Assembly: GCA_020848735.1 (NCBI GenBank)
Contig: JADLHO010000045.1
Location: 1 to 57,731, forward strand
Reading direction: 5' to 3'
Length of the DNA stretch: 57,731 bases
Source: Planctomycetota bacterium
GTDB taxonomy: Bacteria; Planctomycetota; UBA1135; UBA2386
Shown here: positions 17,410 through 25,547 of the stretch, one piece after another
Position numbering within the stretch: the stretch's first letter is position 1
Layout: each line of letters begins with the position of its first letter
Made by a program: the position numbers and the translations under genes
The notes under the pieces: model-generated
Told to the model about the DNA's origin: nothing
Seen by the model: only the letters and a program-made list of their open reading frames with translations
The model's database searches: none

Positions 17410-18015
17410 ATGATCCTCGGTTCGATGGTGCTGGCCGGCGGGCGCAGCGACCGGATGGGACGCAGCAAGCCGGCCCTGCCCTGGGGCGACGGCTCCCTCC
17501 TGCTCCACACCGTCCAGATCCTCATCGACTGCTGCCATCCGGTGGTGGTGGTCGCCCGCGACGACCATCAGGAGCTCCCCCCGCTCCACACCGAGTGCGA
17601 GTTGATCTACGACGCGCGGCCGGGCGAGGGCCCGCTGCAGGCGATCGACGCCGGCCTCGCGTTCCTCACGGGGAAGTGCGATGCGGTCTTCGTCGCGGGC
17701 TGCGACCTGCCGTTCCTCGACTCCGTGGTGATCGGCAGGCTCTTCGATCTCCTCGGCGAGCACTCCGCGGTGATGCCGATGGTCGACGGCGAGCCACAGC
17801 CCCTCTGCGCGATCTACAGCATGCGCGAGCGGCCCCGCATCCACGAGCTCGTGCAGTCGGGGCAGCGCCGCGCGCAGGCGCTGGCCGAGCTGCCGGGAGT
17901 GCGCAAGCTCGATCTCGACGAGCTGCGCGCCCTCGACCCCAAGCTGCGCTTCTTCCGCGACGTCGACACGCCGGAGGAGTTCGAGGCCGCGCGCAAGGCC
18001 GCCGGTCTCGCGTGA
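17410..18015 (+). CDS. mobA: Molybdenum cofactor guanylyltransferase MobA-like
   Basis: MobA transfers GMP from GTP to molybdopterin. The 201-residue protein begins with SMVLAGGRSDRMGRSKPAL, the nucleotidyltransferase signature GG-x-S-x-RMG-x(2)-K (here GGRSDRMGRSK). FVAGCDLPFLD holds the metal-binding Asp, followed by QPLCAIY and a C-terminal FFRDVDTPEEFEAA, which matches the typical NTP-transferase ending FxNINTPED. An internal ATG at 17425 is a possible shorter start. A metallo-beta-lactamase-fold gene follows after 10 nt. Confidence 0.88.
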   Translation: MILGSMVLAGGRSDRMGRSKPALPWGDGSLLLHTVQILIDCCHPVVVVARDDHQELPPLHTECELIYDARPGEGPLQAIDAGLAFLTGKCDAVFVAGCDLPFLDSVVIGRLFDLLGEHSAVMPMVDGEPQPLCAIYSMRERPRIHELVQSGQRRAQALAELPGVRKLDLDELRALDPKLRFFRDVDTPEEFEAARKAAGLA

Positions 18016-18025
18016 GGCCACGCGC

Positions 18026-18778
18026 ATGCGCGTGACGGTGCTCGGCTCCGGCACCGCGGTGCCCACGCCCGACCGCTTCCCGGCCGGCTATCTCGTGGAG
18101 GAGTCCGGGCGTCGGATCCTGATCGATCTCGGTCCGGGGGTGCTGCGTCGCCTGCCACAGGTGGGGCTCGGCCTCGAGGACATCGACGCGGTCCTGCTGA
18201 CCCACTACCACACCGACCACTGCGCCGACCTCGCGGCCCTGCTCTTCGGCCTCTGCAATCCGCGCTACGCCGCGCGACGCGAGCTCGTGGTGTGCGGCGC
18301 CCAAGGCCTGCACGAGCTCCTCGCCCACCTGACGGCCGCGTGGCCCTGGCTCGCCAGGCACGAGTACCCGCGGCGCTTCGAGGTGATCGCTCCCGGTCAT
18401 CACCGCGTCGCCGGCTTCGACGTCGAGGCGATCGCGATCGAGCACACGGACGCGAGCCTCGGGTATCGGATCCGCAGCGAGGCGGGCGCCACCGCGGCCT
18501 TCTCGGGCGACGCGGTCGCATGCGACGCCCTCGTGCCGCTCGCCCGGGATGCGGAGCTGTTCATCTGCGACAGCGCGTTCCCGGGTGCCGCGCCCGGACC
18601 CGGCCACATGACGCCGACCGAAGCCGGTCGCGCCGCCGCCGCGGCGAACGCCCGCCGCCTGGTGCTCACGCACTGCTATCCCGAATGCGCGGGGCACGAC
18701 CTGATCGCCGAGGCGCGCGCCGTGTACGGCGGTGCGATCGTGCTGGCCGAGGACCTGCAGCAGTTCGAGCTGGGCTGA
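18026..18778 (+). CDS. Metallo-beta-lactamase-fold hydrolase, RNase Z-like
   Basis: The 250-residue protein begins with VTVLGSGTAVPTPDR and has the HxHxDH metal motif in LLTHYHTDHCADLAALLF. FSGDAVACDAL supplies the bridging Asp, and LVLTHCYPE the last His. The layout matches the RNase Z / arylsulfatase-like MBL branch, but no flexible-arm motif proves tRNA 3'-processing. It lies 10 nt after mobA and is likely in the same transcript. The substrate is unknown. Confidence 0.82.
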   Translation: MRVTVLGSGTAVPTPDRFPAGYLVEESGRRILIDLGPGVLRRLPQVGLGLEDIDAVLLTHYHTDHCADLAALLFGLCNPRYAARRELVVCGAQGLHELLAHLTAAWPWLARHEYPRRFEVIAPGHHRVAGFDVEAIAIEHTDASLGYRIRSEAGATAAFSGDAVACDALVPLARDAELFICDSAFPGAAPGPGHMTPTEAGRAAAAANARRLVLTHCYPECAGHDLIAEARAVYGGAIVLAEDLQQFELG

Positions 18779-18908
18779 GGGCCGGCCCGTGGCGTCGAGC
18801 TCCGACGCCGGCCCGACGGGACGCTTGACGCACGCGAGCCGGATCCGAATCCTGCTCGGCCCGATTGGCGCGCGCCGTCGCGCCGTCCCAACCCAGCAGC
18901 ATCCGAAC

Positions 18909-20864
18909 ATGGCCACCTCCCCCGTCGAGAAACAAGCCTTCGCCGCCGAGGTCGACCAGGTCCTGTCGATCGTCGTCAACTCGCTCTACAGCCACAAAGA
19001 GGTCTTCCTCCGCGAGCTGATCAGCAATGCGAGCGACGCCCTCGACAAGCTGGCGTTCGAAGCGCTCACCGACCACGCCCTGGTCGCGAAGGGCGAAGAG
19101 CTCCGCATCGAGATCGAGGCCGACGAGAAGCAGAAGACGCTCACCATCCGCGACAATGGCATCGGGATGACGCGCGAGGAGCTGACGAGGAACCTCGGCA
19201 CGATCGCGCGCTCCGGCAGCCGCGAGCTGATGGCCGCGCTCAGGCAGAAGGGCGACGACAAGAACCTCTCGCTCATCGGCCAGTTCGGTGTGGGCTTCTA
19301 CTCCGCGTTCCTCGTCGCGGACCGCGTCAGCGTGGTCTCGCGCAGCGCGCGCAGCGAAGAGTCCTGGCGCTGGGAGAGCGAGGCGAAGGACGGCTTCACG
19401 ATCGAGTCGGCGCAGCGCGATGGCCGCGGCACCGACATCGTGCTGCACCTCAAGGAGGACTGTGCGGAGTACCTGCAGGCCTGGCAGCTCCAGAACCTCG
19501 TGCGGAAGTACTCCGACTACGTCCGCCATCCGATCCGCATGCCGCGGCAGAAGGACGGCAAGACCGAGTGGGACACCGTCAACCAGGCCAACGCGCTCTG
19601 GACGCGGAGCAAGGCCGACATCGGCGACGAGCAGTACCGCGAGTTCTACCGGCACCTCGCCCACGACTGGACCGACCCGCTCGCCTGGACGCACTTCCGC
19701 GTCGAGGGCACGCAGTCGCTGACCGGCCTGCTCTTCCTCCCGAGCAAGGCGCCGCTCGACCTCTTCGAGCGCAAGAACAAGGGCGTACGCCTCTTCGTGA
19801 AGCGCGTCTTCATCATGGAGGACTGCCAGGAGCTGCTGCCCGAGTGGCTGCGCTTCGTCCGCGGCGTCGTCGACTCCGAGGATCTCCCGCTCAACGTCTC
19901 GCGTGAGATCCTCCAGCAGGACCGCGTGACGCGGCAGATCCGCAAGCAGGTGGTGAAGAAGACCCTCACGCTGCTCGAGGAGCTCGCGAAGGAGGGCACG
20001 ACGCTCGTCCCGCGCTCGCCGGACGACGACGAGGACGACAAGGATGCGGGTGATGCCGCGGCCGGGGACCAGGTCGAGCGCAACCGCTACGAGGAGTTCT
20101 GGCGCAACTTCGGCACCGTGCTCAAGGAGGGCATCCACGTCGAGCAAGAACACAAGACGGACATCGCGCAGCTCCTCCGCTACGAGTCGACGCGCGAGAG
20201 CGGCCTCACGTCGCTGCACGACTACGTGGCGCGGATGCCCCAGGACCAGCCGGGCATCTACTACGTCACCGGCGACTCGATCGAGACCTGCCGGCGCTGC
20301 CCGCAGCTCGAGGGCCTGCGCAAGAAGGGCTACGAGGTCCTCTACATGGCGGACCCCGTCGACGAGTGGGTCGTCCGCGACCTCGCCGAGTTCGAGGAGA
20401 AGAAGCTGATCGACGCGAGCAAGGGCGCGCTCGACCTGCCGGAGTCCGACGCCGAGAAGGAGGCGCGCGAGGCGAAGGCCGCCGAGCTCGGCGACCTCCT
20501 CGGCGCGGTCAAGGCTTCGCTCGAGGACGTCGTGAAGGACGTGCGCAGCTCGAACCGGCTCGCGGAGTCGCCGGCCTGCCTCGTCGGCGACGAGGGCGAC
20601 CTCAGCCCCCATCTCGAGCGCATCCTGCGCGCGCACGGCCAGGCCGTGCCGGAGCAGAAGCGCATCCTCGAGCTCAATCCCGACCACCCGATCGTCAAGG
20701 CGATGCAGGGCATGGCCGCCGACGCCGGCCGCACGCAGGAGCTCGGCGAGTGGAGCCACCTGCTCTACGACCAGGCGATGCTCGCCGAAGGCACCCTGCC
20801 GAAGGACCCCTCCGGCTTCGCCCGGCGGATCGCGGAACTCATGCAGAAGGTCGTCGGCCGCTGA
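18909..20864 (+). CDS. htpG: Molecular chaperone HtpG (Hsp90)
   Basis: HtpG is the bacterial Hsp90, an ATP-dependent dimeric chaperone. The 651-residue protein has the GHKL ATPase motifs: SHKEVFLRELISNASDALDK, TIRDNGIGMTREEL and GQFGVGFYSAFLVADRV. The middle domain has RGVVDSEDLPLNVSRE, and the C-terminal dimerisation domain ends with FARRIAELMQKV. Length fits the family. An acidic stretch around residues 360-385 (DDDEDDKDAGDAA) is a small lineage-like insertion. The ATG at 18909 precedes MATSPVEKQAF; no clear Shine-Dalgarno lies before it. A membrane-protein gene follows after 21 nt. Confidence 0.96.
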   Translation: MATSPVEKQAFAAEVDQVLSIVVNSLYSHKEVFLRELISNASDALDKLAFEALTDHALVAKGEELRIEIEADEKQKTLTIRDNGIGMTREELTRNLGTIARSGSRELMAALRQKGDDKNLSLIGQFGVGFYSAFLVADRVSVVSRSARSEESWRWESEAKDGFTIESAQRDGRGTDIVLHLKEDCAEYLQAWQLQNLVRKYSDYVRHPIRMPRQKDGKTEWDTVNQANALWTRSKADIGDEQYREFYRHLAHDWTDPLAWTHFRVEGTQSLTGLLFLPSKAPLDLFERKNKGVRLFVKRVFIMEDCQELLPEWLRFVRGVVDSEDLPLNVSREILQQDRVTRQIRKQVVKKTLTLLEELAKEGTTLVPRSPDDDEDDKDAGDAAAGDQVERNRYEEFWRNFGTVLKEGIHVEQEHKTDIAQLLRYESTRESGLTSLHDYVARMPQDQPGIYYVTGDSIETCRRCPQLEGLRKKGYEVLYMADPVDEWVVRDLAEFEEKKLIDASKGALDLPESDAEKEAREAKAAELGDLLGAVKASLEDVVKDVRSSNRLAESPACLVGDEGDLSPHLERILRAHGQAVPEQKRILELNPDHPIVKAMQGMAADAGRTQELGEWSHLLYDQAMLAEGTLPKDPSGFARRIAELMQKVVGR

Positions 20865-20885
20865 GCTCCGCGGCATGCTCGGGAC

Positions 20886-21245
20886 ATGCCGAACGAAGCC
20901 GAGAGGCTGCCCTGGTATCTCACGCTGCTGTGCTGGATCTCGATCGCGGGGCCACTCCTCGCGATCCCGACCGCACTCCTTTCGCGTGACGCGATCTTCG
21001 CCCGCTTCCCCAAGCTGACGACGCCGCTGCTCGCGACCCAGATCGCCTTCGCGCTCGTCGGCGTCGTCGGCTCCGCCCTGATCCTCGGACGCCGCCGCGC
21101 CGGCTTCTGGCTCGTCGTCGTGAGCGGCGCCGGCGTCGTCGTCACCGACCTGCTCTACGAGAGCCACACACACGCGGCGGTGGCGGCGGGGCTCACGGCG
21201 GTGCTGGGGGCCGCCGCTCATGCCCAGCGTGGCCCGGCGCGATGA
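20886..21245 (+). CDS. Small hypothetical integral membrane protein
   Basis: The 119-residue protein has about four hydrophobic segments (residues about 10-31, 44-66, 70-86 and 93-110), with a WYLTLLCWISIAGPLLAIP start. No family was recognised. It starts 21 nt after htpG and is probably co-transcribed with it. A transmembrane role follows from hydrophobicity only. Confidence 0.65.
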   Translation: MPNEAERLPWYLTLLCWISIAGPLLAIPTALLSRDAIFARFPKLTTPLLATQIAFALVGVVGSALILGRRRAGFWLVVVSGAGVVVTDLLYESHTHAAVAAGLTAVLGAAAHAQRGPAR

Positions 21246-21299
21246 TCTCCCCCGGCCACGCCCAGTTGATGCCCGGTGAACATCCGACTACCTTGGGCC

Positions 21300-22244
21300 A
21301 TGGCCGGTACGGCTCACGCGATGGCAAGATCACAAGGAAAGGCACACCGGTTCGGAGGCGATTGAACGACGGCCAAGCTCGAGGTGCTGGCCGGGTACCT
21401 CCGCAGCTACACGACGGCCTTGAAGGACAAGCCGAGCCGGAATCGCCCCTTCGTGAAGACCTACATCGACGCGTTTGCCGGAACCGGGTACCGCGAGGGT
21501 CGCCATGTCGCACCGGGCGACGGCGGGAGTTCCCGGCTCCTGCTCCCGGATCTCGCGCAGCAAGAGCCGCAAGACCTCCTCGATGGATCAGCGCGAATCG
21601 CGCTGAAGACTCAACCGCCATTCGACAACTATCTCTTCATCGAGCGCAGCGAGGCCCGATGCGAGGACCTGGAGACGTTGAGAGGCGAGTTCCCAGAGTT
21701 GACGAGTGCCATCCGGATACGCCGCGGAGAAGCAAACGCGGAAATTCAGGATCTGTGCAAGGGTGACTGGCGCTCTAGGCGCGCCGTCCTGTTCCTGGAT
21801 CCGTACGGAATGCAGGTCGAGTGGGAGACCATCGCGGCTGTCGCGGGCACCAAGGCGATAGACACGTGGATCCTCTTTCCGCTCGGGATCGGGGTGAATC
21901 GACTTCTCACCAGGTCAGGTGACATTCCGGAATCCTGGCGACGCTGTCTGGATGGACTGTTCGGCACGCCCGATTGGTTCGACGAGTTCTACCGCGTCGA
22001 GAGAACGAGCACGCTCTTTGGCCACGAGGAAGAGACCATCAAGCGAGCATCCAAAGACACCATCGGTCGCTACTTTGTGAGCCGACTGAGGTCGGTCTTC
22101 CCGGCCGTCTCGGAACGACCACTCGTGCTGAGCAACTCTTCCAACTGCCCGCTCTACCTCCTGTGCTTCGCGGCCAGCAATGAGCGCGGCGCACCCATCG
22201 CGCTGCGAATCGCAAACCACTTGTTGTCGAAAAGAATGGAGTAA
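21300..22244 (+). pseudogene. tcmP: Three-Cys-motif partner protein TcmP, reading frame interrupted by TGA
   Basis: Seen: an open frame from ATG 21300 (a second ATG at 21321) reads ARSQGKAHRFGGD, then TGA at 21363-21365, then continues in the same frame as TTAKLEVLAGYLRSY to the stop at 22244. After the TGA come YIDAFAGTGYREGR, YLFIERSEARCEDL and AVLFLDPYGMQVEWE, a methyltransferase-like pattern. Known: TcmP (TIGR04474) proteins normally read about FGGDWTxxKL here, so the TGA replaces the conserved Trp (TGG to TGA). The part after the TGA could also initiate at GTG 21384, giving 286 residues. The stop overlaps the next gene as TAATG. The function of the family is unknown. Confidence 0.75.
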
Positions 22245-22970
22245 TGGCCCAGGGATCTGGAATCGAGTGGACCAACTCCACCTGGAATCCGGTCACCGGA
22301 TGTACAAAGGTCAGCCCAGGATGCAAGTTCTGTTATGCAGAACGCATGGCCGAACGCCTACAAGCAATGGGGCAGCCCAACTACCGCGACGGCTTTCGGC
22401 TGACATTGCAACCTCACATGCTGGAACTGCCTCTCCGATGGAAGAAGCCCCAGACGATCTTCGTCAACTCCATGAGCGACTTGTTCCACCGTGACGTGCC
22501 ACTGGAATACGTACTGCGCGTCTTCGACGTGATGCGCCGGGCTCATTGGCACGAGTTCCAGGTGCTCACGAAGCGTTCGGACCGCCTCGCTGAGGTCGAT
22601 CCAATGCTCGAATGGGCACCGAACATCTGGATGGGAGTCAGCGTTGAACAAGAGAACTATCGGTTTCGAATCGACCATTTGCGCTCCGCCCGCGCCATGT
22701 TGAAGTTCCTCTCACTTGAGCCACTGCTGGGTCCACTCCCAGACCTCGATCTCCGAGGAATCGACTGGGTGATCGTGGGCGGGGAGTCCGGCCCTTCGGC
22801 ACGTCCGATGGAGCCTTCCTGGGCCACCGACCTAAGAGACCAATGTCGGAATGCGGGAGTGAAGTTCTTCTTCAAGCAGTGGGGTGGCCGAAACAAGAAG
22901 CGCGCGGGCCGTCTTCTCGAGGGCTGCACCTGGGATCAGGTGCCTGCTCCCATTCGCGCGGCAACGCGAG
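21300..22970. other. Lower-GC transferred module carrying TcmP and the three-Cys-motif gene
   Basis: From about the tcmP start to just before 22970 the sequence loses the strong third-position G/C bias of the genes on both sides. The change is abrupt on both sides, with htpG and its neighbour to the left and a GC-rich propeller gene to the right. No integrase, transposase, tRNA target or flanking direct repeat was seen, so the mode of entry is unclear. Confidence 0.6.
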
Positions 22971-23014
22971 CACAACTGCCATGCTCCATTGCTGCCACGT
23001 CGAGAGCGCGCTGA
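22244..23014 (+). CDS. Three-Cys-motif protein, phage Gp37/Gp68 family (DUF5131)
   Basis: The 256-residue protein has the C-x6-C-x2-C motif in [20 protein letters not shown] (Cys 20, 27, 30), resembling a radical-SAM-type iron-sulfur site. The family segments [58 protein letters not shown] and FFFKQWGG follow in order. Members occur on phages and mobile DNA and pair with TcmP. Here the pair overlaps by one base (TAATG). Base composition is clearly lower in GC than the neighbours (32 of 60 bases GC at 22321-22380 against 41 of 60 at 20041-20100), pointing to transfer. The last 30 or so residues are GC-rich and may be rebuilt from flanking DNA. Confidence 0.85.
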   Translation: MAQGSGIEWTNSTWNPVTGCTKVSPGCKFCYAERMAERLQAMGQPNYRDGFRLTLQPHMLELPLRWKKPQTIFVNSMSDLFHRDVPLEYVLRVFDVMRRAHWHEFQVLTKRSDRLAEVDPMLEWAPNIWMGVSVEQENYRFRIDHLRSARAMLKFLSLEPLLGPLPDLDLRGIDWVIVGGESGPSARPMEPSWATDLRDQCRNAGVKFFFKQWGGRNKKRAGRLLEGCTWDQVPAPIRAATRAQLPCSIAATSRAR

Positions 23015-23028
23015 GGTCCCTCAGCGCG
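23007..23028. terminator. Palindromic hairpin between convergent genes, containing both stop codons
   Basis: Ten bases, cgcgctgagg, are followed by tc and their exact complement cctcagcgcg. The plus-strand TGA (23012-23014) and the minus-strand stop (23021-23023) both lie in the stem. There is no T-tract, so intrinsic termination is not certain, but the place and symmetry suit a bidirectional terminator. Confidence 0.55.
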
Positions 23029-24517
23029 TCTGCACCGCCACGGTCGCCGGCAGGCTCTCGACGCCGATCGGCGCGCCCACCAGGGCCTCGGTCCAGGCGT
23101 CGAGCGTGACGAGCTCGGGCGTCGGGTGATTCGGGCCTTCGACGAGGCTCACGCAGACCGTGCCGCCGTCGGGGGTGACGCCGACGCCGCGGGCGCCCGT
23201 GCTGCTCGAGTAGACCACCGGGTCGAGCGTGATCGTGCTGCGCAGGGTGTTGCGCGTCGCGCTGCGCCGATCGACGTCGATGCGGACGAGCTGGGCGAGA
23301 CCTGCGGCCGTGACCTGTGCGATCCAGAGATCACGGCCGGTGCGCGAGATCACCATCTCGTGCTGGGCGACGCCGAAGGTGTCGATCGTCGCCACCTCGG
23401 TCTCCGTCGCGAGGTCGACGACGTTGACCAGCGCGCCATTGGCGAAGCCCATCACCAGCGGGAAGGTCGCGGGGAAGCCGAACTCGAGGACATACGCGTA
23501 GCGGCCATCGGGCGACACGCGGACCGCGTTCTTCGTCGCGAGGCCGATCGCGGTCCCACCCGTCGTGAGCTGGATCGTGCGGGTCGCATACCCGGGCGCC
23601 ACGAGGTCGACGATGTCCATCGGCGTCGTCGCCGGGTAGTTCACGTACGCGCCATAGGCGATGAGGAGCCGCGTCCCGTCGGGCGTCACCGCGAGGTCGA
23701 TCGGCCCCGTGAAGATCGAGGTCGACGAACCCGCGATCGACGCGGGGATCTTCGCCAGGTGCTGGTGGTAGCTCGGGCTCGCCGGATCGGTGTCGAACAC
23801 GTCGACGCCGTCGTGGACCGGCACATAGAGCCGCGACCCGAGCGGATCGAACTCGCCGCGGTAGCGGATGCCGCCGGTGGTCGGGAGCTGTGCGACCTGC
23901 GCGATGGGCACCTGCAGGAGGTCGTAGACGGTCACGACGTTGCGCCGCAGCCCCGGCTCACAGACGTAGGCGCGCGTGCGATCGGGCGAGAACGCCACGG
24001 AACCGTTCTCGCTGTTGCCGAGCCGACCCGTCACCGTGCGCGAGACGAGATCGACGACGCTGATCGAGTTCGCGGTCTGACGCTGATTGCCGACCATCAC
24101 GATCGGATTGAACAGATCGGCGATGTGCGCATCGGTGAAGCCGGCACCGGCGAGCGGATCGAGCCACACGCCCTGCAGCCACACGCGAGCGCCACTCGCC
24201 ACGAGGGGCAGGGTCCCCAGGGAGACCCGCCCGCCCGGCATCGCGAAGACGATCGCCAGCGCCGGATCGGCGAGGAGCGTGCCGGCGAAGCCCGGCACCG
24301 TCAGCGTGGTCGGTGCGAATGCGAGGATGCCGGCGAGGGCGGAGACACTCGGTGGAGCGTCGTCGAAGCGCGCGGCGGTTCCGGTGCCGGGGATCCAGCT
24401 CTCGAGGGCGAAGCGCGGCACGCGGCCGTGGCTGGCGGGTGCGCCTCCGCCGAGGTCCTGGGCGCCGGTGAGCGAGGCGAGGACGAACGAGACGACGAGG
24501 GTACGGATCGCGGTCAT
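23021..24517 (-). CDS. Secreted beta-propeller (YncE/lactonase-like) protein
   Basis: The 498-residue protein starts with a signal peptide (MTAIRTLVVSFVLASLTGAQ). Residues about 75-125 (GARVWLQGVWLDPLAGAGF) resemble the C-terminal domain shared by other secreted proteins of this window. The rest is a series of blade-like repeats such as NSISVVDLVSRTVTGRL, VAFSPDRTRAYVCEPG, LAVTPDGTRLLIAYG, VRVSPDGRYAYVLEFG and VGVTPDGGTVCVSLVEG, typical of seven-bladed YncE-type propellers. It is likely exported. Function is not deducible. EamA lies 52 nt upstream on the same strand. Confidence 0.8.
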   Translation of the reverse strand: MTAIRTLVVSFVLASLTGAQDLGGGAPASHGRVPRFALESWIPGTGTAARFDDAPPSVSALAGILAFAPTTLTVPGFAGTLLADPALAIVFAMPGGRVSLGTLPLVASGARVWLQGVWLDPLAGAGFTDAHIADLFNPIVMVGNQRQTANSISVVDLVSRTVTGRLGNSENGSVAFSPDRTRAYVCEPGLRRNVVTVYDLLQVPIAQVAQLPTTGGIRYRGEFDPLGSRLYVPVHDGVDVFDTDPASPSYHQHLAKIPASIAGSSTSIFTGPIDLAVTPDGTRLLIAYGAYVNYPATTPMDIVDLVAPGYATRTIQLTTGGTAIGLATKNAVRVSPDGRYAYVLEFGFPATFPLVMGFANGALVNVVDLATETEVATIDTFGVAQHEMVISRTGRDLWIAQVTAAGLAQLVRIDVDRRSATRNTLRSTITLDPVVYSSSTGARGVGVTPDGGTVCVSLVEGPNHPTPELVTLDAWTEALVGAPIGVESLPATVAVQTR

Positions 24518-24569
24518 GGTCCGAACGGGGCAAGAGACCGGCAGGCGCGCGGAGGATAGCGCGCGAAGA

Positions 24570-25445
24570 TCAACGCACGCGGATGACCAGCGCCACGCTG
24601 CCGAGCACGAGCGCCGCGCCGCTGAGCGTGGAGAGCTCCAGGGGCTCATCGCGGAAGAGCCAGCCCAGCGTGAGGGCGAGTACCGGCGTGATGTACGCGA
24701 TCGTGCTCAACTTCGACGAGCGGACGTGTCGCAGCAGCCAGTAGTAGAGGACGAACGCGAACGCGGTCGCCACGACGGCGAGATAGACGACCGAGGCGAT
24801 GGCCGAGCCGGTCCAGTGCCGCGGGGCGTCGCGCTCGAAGAGCAGCGCCGCCGGCACGAGGAGCAGCGAACCCACGGCGAGCGCATCGCGCGTGAGCAGC
24901 GCTGCACTCATCCCCTGACCGAACTTCTTGACGAAGATCTGTGAGGTCGCCGATGCGATCGGGCTCGTCAACAGGAAGGCCGCCGACGCGATCCCCGCAT
25001 CGCCGATGCGCGCGAGGTCCGTCGCGAACAGCAGCCCGAGCCCCAGCATGCCCCCCGCGAAGCCGATGACGTGCTGCGTCCGCAGGCGTTCGCCGAGGAA
25101 GAGCACGCCCGCGACGAGCATCAGCAGGGGGAACACGCCCCAGAGCAGGCTCACCAATCCCGACGGCAGGGTCTTCTCCGTCAGGTAGATCACGCTGTAG
25201 CTGTAGGCGATGTTCAGGGTGCCCATCGCCGCCGCCAACCACCACGGCGCGCGCGTCCCGCCCTCCCACCGTGCGATCGTCGGGGCCAGCACCAGCAACA
25301 CGAGCCACGCGAGCACGATGCGGGCCGCCGCCGAGCTCAAGGGCGGCAGGTCATCGAGCCCCTCCGCGATCGCGAGCCACGAGGTGCCCCAGATGCCGCA
25401 GAGCACGGCAAATGCGATCGCGAGGTGCAGGGGACGCGCAGGCAC
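24570..25445 (-). CDS. EamA/DMT-family transporter
   Basis: This 291-residue polytopic membrane protein has about ten hydrophobic helices in two EamA repeats. Family features are CGIWGTSWLAIAEGLDDLPP at the start, YSVIYLTEKTLPSGLVSLLW, and FLGERL at the end of the first repeat. SKLSTIAYITPVLALTLGWL and FRDEPLELSTLSGAALVLGS come in the second. Members export amino acids or metabolites; the substrate is unknown. The GTG at 25445 gives the usual family length; an ATG at 25523 is the alternative. The divergent ATPase gene starts 102 nt away. Confidence 0.85.
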   Translation of the reverse strand: MPARPLHLAIAFAVLCGIWGTSWLAIAEGLDDLPPLSSAAARIVLAWLVLLVLAPTIARWEGGTRAPWWLAAAMGTLNIAYSYSVIYLTEKTLPSGLVSLLWGVFPLLMLVAGVLFLGERLRTQHVIGFAGGMLGLGLLFATDLARIGDAGIASAAFLLTSPIASATSQIFVKKFGQGMSAALLTRDALAVGSLLLVPAALLFERDAPRHWTGSAIASVVYLAVVATAFAFVLYYWLLRHVRSSKLSTIAYITPVLALTLGWLFRDEPLELSTLSGAALVLGSVALVIRVR

Positions 25446-25547
25446 GGGGGGAGGATCGTGGCGAGCGCGGATGCGGAATGCCAGGGTGCCTCGGTTCGTC
25501 GCCGCCCGGGGCGGCGCTAGCATCCGCAACGACTCGCACGAGGGCCC

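Noticed and set aside
18666..21221. Long antisense frame of about 850 codons opposite htpG
   Set aside because: It is a GC-driven shadow of the clear htpG gene. Its translation has low-complexity Leu/Ala/Glu-rich composition and no family motif.
21363..21365. TGA in tcmP as selenocysteine or as a reassigned Trp codon
   Set aside because: The expected family residue is Trp, not Cys/Sec, no selenocysteine element was noticed, and most genes here end with TGA, so TGA is a stop in this genome.
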